NCBI GenBank assembly: GCA_900551775.1
Contig: URXI01000213.1
Location: 1-7,612 of the forward strand
DNA: 7,612 bases
Reading direction: 5' to 3'
DNA from: an uncultured Eubacterium sp.
Lineage (GTDB): Bacteria > Bacillota > Clostridia > Peptostreptococcales > Anaerovoracaceae
The position numbers and the translations under genes are program-made. The notes beneath the pieces are model-generated. The model was given only the letters and a program-made list of their open reading frames with translations. It searched no databases and was not told where the DNA came from. Shown piece by piece: positions 1 to 6,030 of the stretch. Positions within the stretch are counted from its first letter, which is position 1. Each line of letters opens with the position of its first letter.

Positions 1-689
1 TTTTCGTCACTGCATTCTGCCGCCTGTCTCTCGGCCTCCTCCGCCATTCTGTGTGCATAGGTGATCAGACCCTGACACTGTATGATGCAGGCCTCCCAAT
101 AGTTGATCTTCTCCTGGTCAGCCTGACAGGCACTGACGGTCTTTGCGATATTCTCTCTGCACTCCTCTATATAGCCTTTGAGGCCCACCGTCAAAATCTT
201 CTCGTGGTCACAGGTGGTCTCGCCGGATACGCCGTTTCGAAGGCCCACGGTGATGATGTCATCCTGGATGCATTCTTCGATGTGAGGCGGCAGAATCGTC
301 TTGGAGTAGTCTTCCATGGACTTGCCTTCCCAGTATTTCAGGGTTTCCAGGATCAGTTCTCTGTCCTCCGGCGACACGTCATATGGATCCTTGGTTCTGA
401 CCGGGAAATCGTCGATGTCGCTGATGTACCAGGAGCTGGATTGAAATTCCGGATGCAGGTTGGCCCCTCTGTACTTGTTGGTCGGGGTACCTACGATCAG
501 TTCGTCTTCCATGATCAAAGTCGTCATGTGTTCCATGATGTAGTTAACCACCTCTGCCCGAAAAACAGGAATGGCATCCCCTGCAAATTTCTTGTATGCT
601 TCCGTAGCCAGAACAAGTCGTTCCGCTGTAATACAAGGTCTGGAGTTCCAGAGCTTGTTCCTCATTCGTTGTAATCTTTCATTTAACAT
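1..689 (-). CDS. Glycyl radical enzyme, PFL2/glycerol-dehydratase type (N-terminal part, cut by window edge)
   Basis: This is the first 229 codons of a protein that continues beyond position 1. Members of the family are about 800 residues long and use a glycyl radical, installed by a radical-SAM activase, to dehydrate or cleave small substrates without oxygen. The visible part matches the family N-terminus: an ER...TE.Y segment at residues 23-32, DELIVG at 62-67 followed by a TNKYRGA stretch, and YWEGKS at 119-124. The catalytic Cys/Glu loop and the C-terminal glycyl-radical motif lie outside the window, so the substrate cannot be assigned. The start at 689 is set by a GGGGG ribosome binding site (697-701) seven bases upstream. 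It lies 12 bases after the dehydrogenase stop, so the two genes are almost surely one operon. The family call is firm; the choice between diol, amine, sulfonate, hydroxyproline or another substrate is open. Confidence 0.88.
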   Translation of the reverse strand, partial: MLNERLQRMRNKLWNSRPCITAERLVLATEAYKKFAGDAIPVFRAEVVNYIMEHMTTLIMEDELIVGTPTNKYRGANLHPEFQSSSWYISDIDDFPVRTKDPYDVSPEDRELILETLKYWEGKSMEDYSKTILPPHIEECIQDDIITVGLRNGVSGETTCDHEKILTVGLKGYIEECRENIAKTVSACQADQEKINYWEACIIQCQGLITYAHRMAEEAERQAAECSDE

Positions 690-701
690 AGTTTTTCCCC
701 C

Positions 702-1457
702 TTATCCCAGCATCTTTCCGCCGTCGGCCAGAATATTTGCGCCGTTGATGAACCTTGCCTCGTCGGTACACAGATAATATACCACGTCGGCCATCTCGCT
801 TGGCTCGGACGGACGCCCCATCGGCCCCAAATTGATTTCTGAATCGTCGAAGTTGCCGTAATCATCGGCCGTGTCTCTGAACATCTTGGTGTTGACCCAG
901 CCCGGTGAGACAGAATTGGCGCGGATGCCGTACTCACAGTATTCGTTGGCCACATTCTTTGTCATGCCAATGACGGCCCATTTGCTGGAGCCGTAACCGA
1001 TCTCAAAGGTGTAGCCGGTCATGCCGGATACGGAGCCAAAATTGACGATGGACCCGGACTTCTGCTCCACCATCATTGGCAGAATATTGCTCATCAGCAG
1101 GAATGTGCCGAAGACGTTGATGGAATAGATCTTCTTAAAGTTGTCAAATCCGTATTCGATGGTCTTGTTGTATTTGCCCACGATGGCGGCCGTGTTGACC
1201 AGGGCGTCCACTCTGCCGTGCTTCTCTTTGATCTTTGCCGCTGCTGCCTTGACCTGCTCTTCGCTGGAAATATCCAAAGCAATATAGTCGATGCGCCCCG
1301 CTTCATACTTCTCATCCTGGATGGACTTCTTCATGCCCTCCTCGTTGATGTCCAGCATAATCACCTTATACCCGTTATCATAAAACTTTTTGACCACTGC
1401 TGTACCGACGCCGCCAGACGCACCGCTTACAACACATACTTTTCCTTCATTACTCAT
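702..1457 (-). CDS. Short-chain dehydrogenase/reductase (classical SDR, FabG-like)
   Basis: This is a 251-residue NAD(P)-dependent oxidoreductase with a Rossmann fold, of typical length for a classical SDR. The cofactor glycine motif GASGGVG is at residues 12-18. Asp36 at the end of strand 2 favours NAD(H) over NADP(H) by the usual family rule. Asp62 contacts adenine, NTAA (88-91) stands in for the common NNAG, and the catalytic set is Asn114, Ser142, Tyr155 and Lys159 (YGSSK), followed by PG at 185-186. All catalytic residues are present, so it should be active. The longer start at 1463 is unlikely because AGGAGG ends one base before it; the ATG at 1457 sits seven bases from that site. It is the first gene of the operon with the radical enzyme, so it probably oxidises the substrate of that enzyme or reduces its aldehyde/ketone product. 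The name FabG would be misleading: nothing nearby suggests fatty acid synthesis. Confidence 0.93.
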   Translation of the reverse strand: MSNEGKVCVVSGASGGVGTAVVKKFYDNGYKVIMLDINEEGMKKSIQDEKYEAGRIDYIALDISSEEQVKAAAAKIKEKHGRVDALVNTAAIVGKYNKTIEYGFDNFKKIYSINVFGTFLLMSNILPMMVEQKSGSIVNFGSVSGMTGYTFEIGYGSSKWAVIGMTKNVANEYCEYGIRANSVSPGWVNTKMFRDTADDYGNFDDSEINLGPMGRPSEPSEMADVVYYLCTDEARFINGANILADGGKMLG

Positions 1458-1464
1458 AACCATA

Positions 1465-1470
1465 CCTCCT
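1465..1470 (-). promoter_or_regulatory. Ribosome binding site that fixes the SDR start
   Basis: A perfect AGGAGG reads leftward here. It is seven bases before the ATG at 1457 and only one base before the in-frame ATG at 1463, so the downstream ATG is the likely start. Confidence 0.8.
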
Positions 1471-1484
1471 AATAATCAAACGGT

Positions 1485-1577
1485 AATTGTCAAAATTCTT
1501 CTATACTTATTGTAATGGGATTGGCGCGACAAAACAATAATTAAGTTGCCATAAAACATCAACCCAATTGTTCAAAA
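1485..1577. repeat. Near-direct repeat AATTGT(T)CAAAA flanking the divergent promoters
   Basis: AATTGTCAAAA at 1485-1495 recurs as AATTGTTCAAAA at 1566-1577, with one extra T, about 81 bases apart. The copies flank the proposed leftward promoter. AraC-type proteins often bind direct repeats, so these are possible half-sites; the sequence is A/T-rich and the match may be chance. Confidence 0.3.
1509..1537 (-). promoter_or_regulatory. Candidate promoter of the SDR / radical-enzyme operon
   Basis: Reading leftward, TTGTTT (1537-1532) and TACAAT (1514-1509) are separated by 17 bases. TACAAT matches the sigma-A -10 at five of six positions and TTGTTT matches the -35 at three of six. The weak -35 fits a promoter that needs an activator, as expected with a divergent AraC regulator. 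A perfect TTGACA at 1494-1489 has no usable -10 at the right distance. Confidence 0.45.
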
Positions 1578-1584
1578 AGACGAC

Positions 1585-1596
1585 CAAAAGCTTTTG
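1585..1596. promoter_or_regulatory. Palindrome CAAAAGCTTTTG overlapping the regulator's -35
   Basis: A perfect 12-base palindrome in the divergent control region. It overlaps the first three bases of the -35 of the rightward promoter, so a bound protein could block that promoter. The role as an operator is inferred from position only, and A/T-rich palindromes do arise by chance. Confidence 0.35.
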
Positions 1597-1621
1597 AGAT
1601 GCCGCGGCTTTATTGTATAAT
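1594..1621 (+). promoter_or_regulatory. Candidate promoter of the AraC regulator gene
   Basis: TTGAGA (1594-1599) and a perfect TATAAT (1616-1621) are separated by 16 bases, placing the transcript start near 1628 and leaving a leader of about 38 bases. The -35 overlaps the palindrome at 1585-1596, and the spacer holds a second, GC-only palindrome, GCCGCGGC (1601-1608). Confidence 0.6.
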
Positions 1622-1665
1622 AGTAGTAGAGACAAGTCGTTATTTTAAACTATAGAGGTAAAACC

Positions 1666-3528
1666 ATGTTATTTGAAAAACTCACTTACCAGGACGATTT
1701 TCCCATCAACATCACCATTGCCAATATCGACGAATATCCCCTGCACTATCACCAGGACATCGAGTTCGTCTATGTCCTCAAGGGCGAGGTCTGTCTGAAG
1801 AACGGCTACTGTTATTACACGCTCAAGGAAGGCGATATCTTTACCAACGCAGGACACGAGGTCCACAGTCTCACCTCCACGGGCAAAGATAACGTGGTGG
1901 CTTTGATTCAGATCAGCACCCGCCATTTTTCTCAATACTTTCCGACTCTGAGCAGATCGTGCTATCGGACCTATTCCAATAATCCTGACTCAAAGCAGCA
2001 CGACAATCTGCGTGAAAAGCTGCTGCAGATTTTGCTGCAGTACGCCATAAAGAGTTTCAACTACAAAAGTGAATGCACCTATCTCATGGTGGATGTGATC
2101 AAACTCCTCGAAAAATATTTCAACCTCTTTGCCTTTGAGGGAAACGTGGTCATCAATTTCGAGAGCAACGATCTGATCACCGTAGAGCGGATCAGCAGGA
2201 TCATCAATTATATCTACCAATATTACGCCCAGCGGATCACTCTGGAGGATCTGGCAGAGATCGAACATCTGAGCACCTTCTATCTCTCCCACATCATCAA
2301 AAACTGTACGGGCATGAATTTCCGCGACTTTCTCTGCTTTGCCAGAGTGGAATGGTCAGAGATCGAGCTGCTGGATACGGACAAGAAGATCAGCCAGGTA
2401 GCCCGCGACGTGGGCTTCTCTACCACCGCGTACTACGAAAAGCATTTTGAGAAGTGGTTCAAACGCACGCCTGCCGAACACCGCGCCCACTTCAAGCCTT
2501 TCGTCAAAAGTGAACTCCACCCCGGCAGTATCGAAACAATTCCTGTCAACAGGGCCATCACCCTGCTGAAGAACACGCTGTCTTCATTGACTTCCCAGAA
2601 GAATCACGCGTCGGTGGTGAACTGCCTGGATCTTGAACTCTACATCGATATTCATTCGAAGCCGATTACCGCCATCGACCACCGTTTGGAAGTACAGGTG
2701 TCCGTAGCAGATCTCTGCCAGATGGGCAGTAATCTGCTGACTCCCCTGAAAAGTCTGCTGCCATCCGTGGTCTCGATTCTCTATTTTGATGACGAACAGG
2801 GCAAAGAAGCGCAGAATTTTGCATCAGCCCTGCAGAAAGACGGATTTCATGCGGAGGCAAAAAAATATACTGAAGGGAATTTTACGCTTTCTTATGGCAA
2901 CGACTCCATCGCATACCCCATCTACGTCTTTAACCGTCTGCTCCGGTCTAATGATCATCGGATTCATCTGCGTCTTCGTGATCCGGACAGGGCCAGCCAG
3001 ATTATCAAAGGCTTCCCGGCAGCTCTCACTTCCTGCGGCATCAAAAAGCCCGTCTTTTATGCCTACCAGGTGCTTTCCATGGTGAAAGGCGACATCATCT
3101 GCTGGGGAAAACAATACTGTGTCGTCAGGACCAGCGGAGTAGTTCCTTCTTATGTGATGATCGTATCCAACTTTAACGACGAGATTTACAGCCTGTGCGC
3201 TCAGAAATCCACCGCACATCAGGTGAGAAATGCTCTCAACGACTTCAAGGATGAAACCAATTACAATGTCAGTCTGAACCTCGAGCCTGGCATGTATTCG
3301 GTTATGAAATATACATTTACAAAGGACCGCAATATTTTCGCTTATATGTCCGCCTTGGATTTTACCGATGACGAAGGTGCTTTAGGCCCCGTGCCTTCTT
3401 TGATCGCCACAGAGCCTGATCTGGATATTTATGTAGAGGATGTGCGCACGACGTTCAATATCAACTTTTCACTAAAAGGCGCCGGCATTCAGATCGCTTT
3501 CATCAGGCGAAAAGGAGGAGCGATATGA
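1666..3528 (+). CDS. AraC-family regulator with N-terminal cupin and degenerate GH39-like C-terminal region
   Basis: This is a 620-residue cytoplasmic transcription regulator. The N-terminal cupin (about residues 10-90) carries an HYH..(E) metal/ligand-type motif with His27, His29, Glu33 and a later His67, and probably binds the effector. Two helix-turn-helix motifs form the AraC DNA-binding domain at about 171-278 (191-212 and 240-262). The last 340 residues are unusual: GIKKPVFYAYQVLS (458-471), GKQYCVVRTS (481-490) and a SNFND stretch (501-505), then an LEPG.Y segment near 539-544, resemble the C-terminal half of GH39 xylosidase-like proteins. I see no Asn-Glu acid/base motif and the region is shorter than a full GH39 domain, so it is probably a sensory or structural relic rather than an enzyme (inference). 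GAGGT lies six bases before the ATG. It is divergent from the SDR/radical-enzyme operon and therefore its likely regulator. Confidence 0.88.
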   Translation: MLFEKLTYQDDFPINITIANIDEYPLHYHQDIEFVYVLKGEVCLKNGYCYYTLKEGDIFTNAGHEVHSLTSTGKDNVVALIQISTRHFSQYFPTLSRSCYRTYSNNPDSKQHDNLREKLLQILLQYAIKSFNYKSECTYLMVDVIKLLEKYFNLFAFEGNVVINFESNDLITVERISRIINYIYQYYAQRITLEDLAEIEHLSTFYLSHIIKNCTGMNFRDFLCFARVEWSEIELLDTDKKISQVARDVGFSTTAYYEKHFEKWFKRTPAEHRAHFKPFVKSELHPGSIETIPVNRAITLLKNTLSSLTSQKNHASVVNCLDLELYIDIHSKPITAIDHRLEVQVSVADLCQMGSNLLTPLKSLLPSVVSILYFDDEQGKEAQNFASALQKDGFHAEAKKYTEGNFTLSYGNDSIAYPIYVFNRLLRSNDHRIHLRLRDPDRASQIIKGFPAALTSCGIKKPVFYAYQVLSMVKGDIICWGKQYCVVRTSGVVPSYVMIVSNFNDEIYSLCAQKSTAHQVRNALNDFKDETNYNVSLNLEPGMYSVMKYTFTKDRNIFAYMSALDFTDDEGALGPVPSLIATEPDLDIYVEDVRTTFNINFSLKGAGIQIAFIRRKGGAI

Positions 3529-3553
3529 CATCCATTTTGAAAGGAGACCAACC

Positions 3554-4441
3554 ATGACCAACAAAAAGAAAGAATATTTGTCTGTATTTGGGCTATTGAT
3601 GGCGGCTCTGCTGTGGGGCGTCAGCTATCCCCTTACCAAAATCGTAGAAGACTGTCCCACCTTCTTCATCGTATCCATCAGGTTCCTGGTGGCAGCGGCA
3701 GCTTTGGCCTTGATTTTTCATTCGCATTTCAGAAATTACCACAAGGAGATTTTGAAATACGCCTTTCTGCTGTCTTTCTGCATCACCTCCATGTACATAT
3801 TCGGAACCTTGGGCATCAAATATACCACTTCGGTCAGAGCCTCTTTTTTCACCTGCCTTTCCTTTGTCATCATACCTATTCTGAACCTGGTGATCTATAA
3901 GCTGAAGCTGAACAAAACCATCGTCATCAGTGTCCTGATCTGCCTGGCAGGCATGTTCCTGCTCAGCTATACTGCCGATATGGGCACGTTTTCCCTGAAC
4001 TCAGGCGACCTTCTCTGCATCCTGGCAGCCACAGCCGGATCGCTTCACATCATCTTCCTGGACCGGGTGACAAAACGGGAAAATATGGAGCCGATTCTGT
4101 TCACTATTTTTCTCATGGCCTTTGTGGCGCTTTGGTCCACCTTGATCGCCCTGGCAACCGGTGCCTTTGCCTACGCGGAGACCACGCCATTCCAGTTCGG
4201 TTCCATCATCGCCCTGGGACTGTTCTGCAGCGCCGCCGCTTTTCTTTTGCAATCCATCTGCCAAAAGTATGTGCCGTCAAACCGGGTCGGTGTCATCATC
4301 GCCATGGAACCGGCTTCGGGCTGCGTCATCTCCGTCTTCGTTCTCGGTGAAGCCATGCATCTGACCGGTTGGCTGGGCGCCCTCCTCGTCATGATCAGCC
4401 TGCTCTATATGGAGATTTCCACAAGCCGCTCTAATGCATAG
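3554..4441 (+). CDS. EamA/DMT-superfamily transporter (ten transmembrane helices)
   Basis: This is a 295-residue integral membrane protein with two EamA repeats and about ten predicted helices (roughly 10-30, 36-55, 67-87, 94-116, 122-140, 150-169, 179-201, 213-234, 243-264, 269-287). The first helix carries the family signature WGVSYPLTK (21-29). The second repeat carries the EP...G...S...LGE signature with Glu252-Pro253 and Gly265-Glu266. Length and layout are typical of the drug/metabolite transporter family, whose members move amino acids, nucleobases, sugars or other metabolites in or out. AAGGAG lies seven bases before the ATG, and the gene follows the regulator by 25 bases, so it is probably cotranscribed with it. 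Its cargo is likely the substrate or a product of the neighbouring radical-enzyme pathway (inference). Direction of transport cannot be read from sequence. Confidence 0.9.
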   Translation: MTNKKKEYLSVFGLLMAALLWGVSYPLTKIVEDCPTFFIVSIRFLVAAAALALIFHSHFRNYHKEILKYAFLLSFCITSMYIFGTLGIKYTTSVRASFFTCLSFVIIPILNLVIYKLKLNKTIVISVLICLAGMFLLSYTADMGTFSLNSGDLLCILAATAGSLHIIFLDRVTKRENMEPILFTIFLMAFVALWSTLIALATGAFAYAETTPFQFGSIIALGLFCSAAAFLLQSICQKYVPSNRVGVIIAMEPASGCVISVFVLGEAMHLTGWLGALLVMISLLYMEISTSRSNA

Positions 4442-4445
4442 AAAA

Positions 4446-4471
4446 AGCCAAGAGGGCGAATGCTCTTGGCT
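4446..4471. terminator. Hairpin terminator between convergent genes
   Basis: A nine-base-pair perfect stem, AGCCAAGAG with CTCTTGGCT, encloses an eight-base loop. On the minus strand it is followed by a run of T (4446-4442), the classic intrinsic form, so it ends the Zn-ribbon transcript. On the plus strand the downstream sequence has only a weak, interrupted T tract, but the hairpin starts five bases after the transporter stop, so it probably serves both directions. Confidence 0.85.
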
Positions 4472-4481
4472 GATGATTTTG

Positions 4482-4868
4482 TTAGATTTCAGTTCTTCTC
4501 TTTGCAAGCACATTTCGCGCCGCCTTCTTTACTGTATCGTTATACTTGTCGCTCTCTATGATCTTGCGCAGACGTTTTTCACTCATATCTGTAAAATCGG
4601 CCTCTAATTCTTTGAGCGGGTCTCTCTTCTCCTCTGGATTCTCTAGTTTTTCTCTCGGACTTTCAAACCAGAAGATGTAGCTGCAGTCCCGACAGACATA
4701 GTTTGTCGCTTCGTCATTGGCCCAATCCAGTCCCAGATAGGTCATCCCTGCCGTGTTGAGCAGGCTCTTTCTGTCGTAGAATTCATCACAGCCACAAATA
4801 GGGCACCTAAGCTGAATTTCTCTATCCCCTGCGTAAATGATTCTTTTGCTGAAATTTTTTTCTTTCAT
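4482..4868 (-). CDS. Zn-ribbon protein, COG3478/YpzJ-like, with charged C-terminal tail
   Basis: This is a 128-residue protein. Its N-terminal half has CPIC (Cys22, Cys25) and CRDC (Cys59, Cys62), a four-cysteine zinc ribbon. Between them LLNTAGMTYLGLDW and after them SYIFWF match the pattern of small predicted nucleic-acid-binding Zn-ribbon proteins of COG3478, in which a T.G segment and a CGY-aromatic end are typical. Those proteins are usually only about 70 residues; here a lysine/glutamate-rich, probably helical tail of about 60 residues follows (from about residue 69), which I do not recognise. The role is unknown; nucleic-acid binding is only a family prediction. An in-frame GTG at 4871 could also start it, but GGGAGG lies eight bases from the ATG at 4868, which is preferred. 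The gene begins three bases after the stop of the membrane protein, so the two are translationally coupled. Confidence 0.8.
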   Translation of the reverse strand: MKEKNFSKRIIYAGDREIQLRCPICGCDEFYDRKSLLNTAGMTYLGLDWANDEATNYVCRDCSYIFWFESPREKLENPEEKRDPLKELEADFTDMSEKRLRKIIESDKYNDTVKKAARNVLAKRRTEI

Positions 4869-4871
4869 CAC

Positions 4872-5330
4872 TCATTCCTCCCTTGTAGTTTCCCCATATA
4901 GCATGATTACATCTATGGAACCTTTCTCGTCGTACCAAATGTAAGCGGTTGGCAAACCCGAGTCGAGGGTCTTTCTCATCTCATTGATAGAAATTTTCTC
5001 ATATCGCTCTGTGGAGTTACGCTCACCATTTTGATTGATAGCCGTATCGATGTCCAGACTGAAGCAGCGAAGGCTCTCCGCAAGTTCCTTCTGCTCGACG
5101 TACTCTGCATATGCTTCTGGCTCGTCGGCGTCGTAGTTCTGCGGCGCAAGGGTAATCTCGTCTCCGCTGATGTCCAAAATGACACAGCCCGCATCGTAAC
5201 TTTCTGGGTCAAGGCCGCCCAAAAGCAGCTGATCTTTCAATTCAAAGTTGTAATAGAGCACCAATCCTGTTACTGCAATGATTGCCATGATCGCGATTCC
5301 GATTTTCTTTTTATTCCAAATGCCGAACAT
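4872..5330 (-). CDS. Small membrane-anchored protein of unknown function
   Basis: This is a 152-residue protein I do not recognise. A short basic start (NKKK, residues 6-9) is followed by one hydrophobic segment at about 10-27, then a soluble acidic region; the charge pattern predicts an N-terminal anchor with the rest outside the cell. There is no lipobox cysteine. The outer domain has alternating strand-like stretches (CVILDISGDEITL at 49-61 and AYIWYDEKGSIDVIML near 129-144), suggesting a small beta-rich fold. GGGAGG lies six bases before the ATG, a good site. Its first 20 bases overlap the end of the broken acetyltransferase gene in another frame, and its stop is three bases before the Zn-ribbon start. 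That packing says the three were built as one operon. The reading frame is intact even though the gene upstream is broken. Confidence 0.75.
   Translation of the reverse strand: MFGIWNKKKIGIAIMAIIAVTGLVLYYNFELKDQLLLGGLDPESYDAGCVILDISGDEITLAPQNYDADEPEAYAEYVEQKELAESLRCFSLDIDTAINQNGERNSTERYEKISINEMRKTLDSGLPTAYIWYDEKGSIDVIMLYGETTREE
4877..4882 (-). promoter_or_regulatory. Ribosome binding site inside the preceding gene that sets the Zn-ribbon start
   Basis: GGGAGG reads leftward within the last codons of the membrane-protein gene, eight bases before the ATG at 4868 and five before the GTG at 4871. Its place inside the upstream gene implies coupled translation. Confidence 0.65.
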
Positions 5331-5704
5331 ACTGTACCTCCCTCAGCGATTTTCCCCCGATATTGTCGTCCAGATAAGCGCCGCTTTTGGAAAAGCCGTT
5401 TTTCTCATAGAATTCCTTTGCCCATGTAGGCCGGCAGGAAATAGATGGAGATGATTTCTCCATATTCTTTCCATTCTTCGAAGCGGGAATGACAATAAGA
5501 GGCGGTGCCGATGATTTGCTCTCCATCCAGCATCAAAAGGGTGTTCCATCCTGGTGTGTCCACCGCCTTTGCCCAGTTTCCCGCAGGGATGCCGTCAAGA
5601 TAGTCCTGTGGAATCAGCCCCTGATAGGCGAACTTCCAGCTCTCCTCGTATATTTTGCTGATTGCTTTCCTGTCGTCACTGTCATTCATCAGTCTGATTT
5701 CCAT
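5311..5704 (-). pseudogene. GNAT N-acetyltransferase disrupted by an internal deletion
   Basis: The start at 5704 opens a GNAT-type protein (residues 1-98: acceptor-side region, then GEIISIYFLPAYMGKGI), which enters the acetyl-CoA-binding loop and stops at 5405. The rest of the fold continues in another frame from about 5421 to the stop at 5311: AKEFYEKNGF, then IGGKSL.EV.Y, the normal GNAT C-terminus. Compared with the family, the acetyl-CoA P-loop end, its helix and the following strand (LWV.E.N.RA type, roughly 30 residues) are missing, so a deletion, not a single-base error, best explains the break. The junction reads GCAAAGGAATT (5421-5411), which encodes GKGI in the first frame and AKEF in the second, as expected if two copies recombined. 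The product cannot bind acetyl-CoA and is presumably inactive. The start has AGGTGG four bases upstream. Confidence 0.85.
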
Positions 5705-5749
5705 CGATCCACCTGCTTTCTCTACTTGTCATTAGGATAACACAGATTT

Positions 5750-5808
5750 AAAAAAGCGGCAATCCCTGCCCGCCAAGGAGAAAATACTTTGACGAGCAGG
5801 CGTGCCAC
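5750..5808 (-). terminator. Long intrinsic terminator on the minus strand
   Basis: Read leftward, GTGGCA (5808-5803) pairs with TGCCGC (5761-5756), with one G-U pair. Inside a 2x3 internal loop, CCTGCTCGTCAA (5800-5789) pairs with TTGGCGGGCAGG (5776-5765) over 12 pairs including two G-U pairs, closing a 12-base loop. TTTTTT (5755-5750) follows directly. All wobble pairs become C-A mismatches on the other strand, so the RNA is leftward. It ends transcription coming from the feoB side, 46 bases before the acetyltransferase start codon. Confidence 0.82.
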
Positions 5809-6030
5809 AGAATTTTTTGCTTTTTTGGGCAAAAATCGCTATTTTAGAAAAATGTTTTTTTGTGCCTGTACTTCTGTAATTGCAAGCACTCCAGGAATTC
5901 AAAAATGTTTTTTTGCGTTTCCCATCCGCTGTAACCCAGTAATTTCAACGCTTTTCACCGTTTTTCCAAAACGCCGTATTTTTAAAGATTTGACAAAAAA
6001 TCGATACGGAGCAGGCAGGGGCCGCGCCCT
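5809..6030. other. Gene-free A/T-run-rich spacer downstream of feoB
   Basis: I find no convincing gene here; the frames that stay open are short, lack ribosome binding sites and show no family pattern. The stretch holds many runs of five to seven A or T, a 15-base direct repeat, and an inverted repeat CCGTAT (5974-5979) / ATACGG (6004-6009). No typical terminator lies directly after the feoB stop, so leftward transcripts probably cross this stretch to the terminator at 5750-5808. Confidence 0.6.
5848..5915. repeat. 15-base direct repeat AAAAATGTTTTTTTG, two copies
   Basis: Identical copies lie at 5848-5862 and 5901-5915, 53 bases apart. The unit is low in complexity, so slippage or chance could explain it, but exact identity over 15 bases including the TG core is notable. 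Confidence 0.6.

Noticed and set aside
51..674. Open frame of 207 codons on the plus strand
   Set aside because: It is antisense to the glycyl radical enzyme, which has strong family motifs in its own frame; the plus-strand protein has none and no ribosome binding site.
1466..1494. Perfect TTGACA at 1494-1489 as a -35 for the SDR operon
   Set aside because: Seventeen bases downstream lies the ribosome binding site AGGAGG, not a -10, so a promoter here would start inside the gene.
2786..3219. Overlapping frames inside the regulator on both strands
   Set aside because: Shadow frames of the AraC gene with no family pattern or start signals.
5734..5762. TTGCCG / TATCCT with 17-base spacing as promoter of the acetyltransferase operon
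   Set aside because: The -35 lies inside the terminator stem and both boxes match only four of six positions; possible but not supported enough to list as a feature.
5974..6009. CCGTAT...ATACGG inverted repeat as the feoB terminator
   Set aside because: The T run lies inside the loop side, not after the stem, so it does not have the form of an intrinsic terminator.
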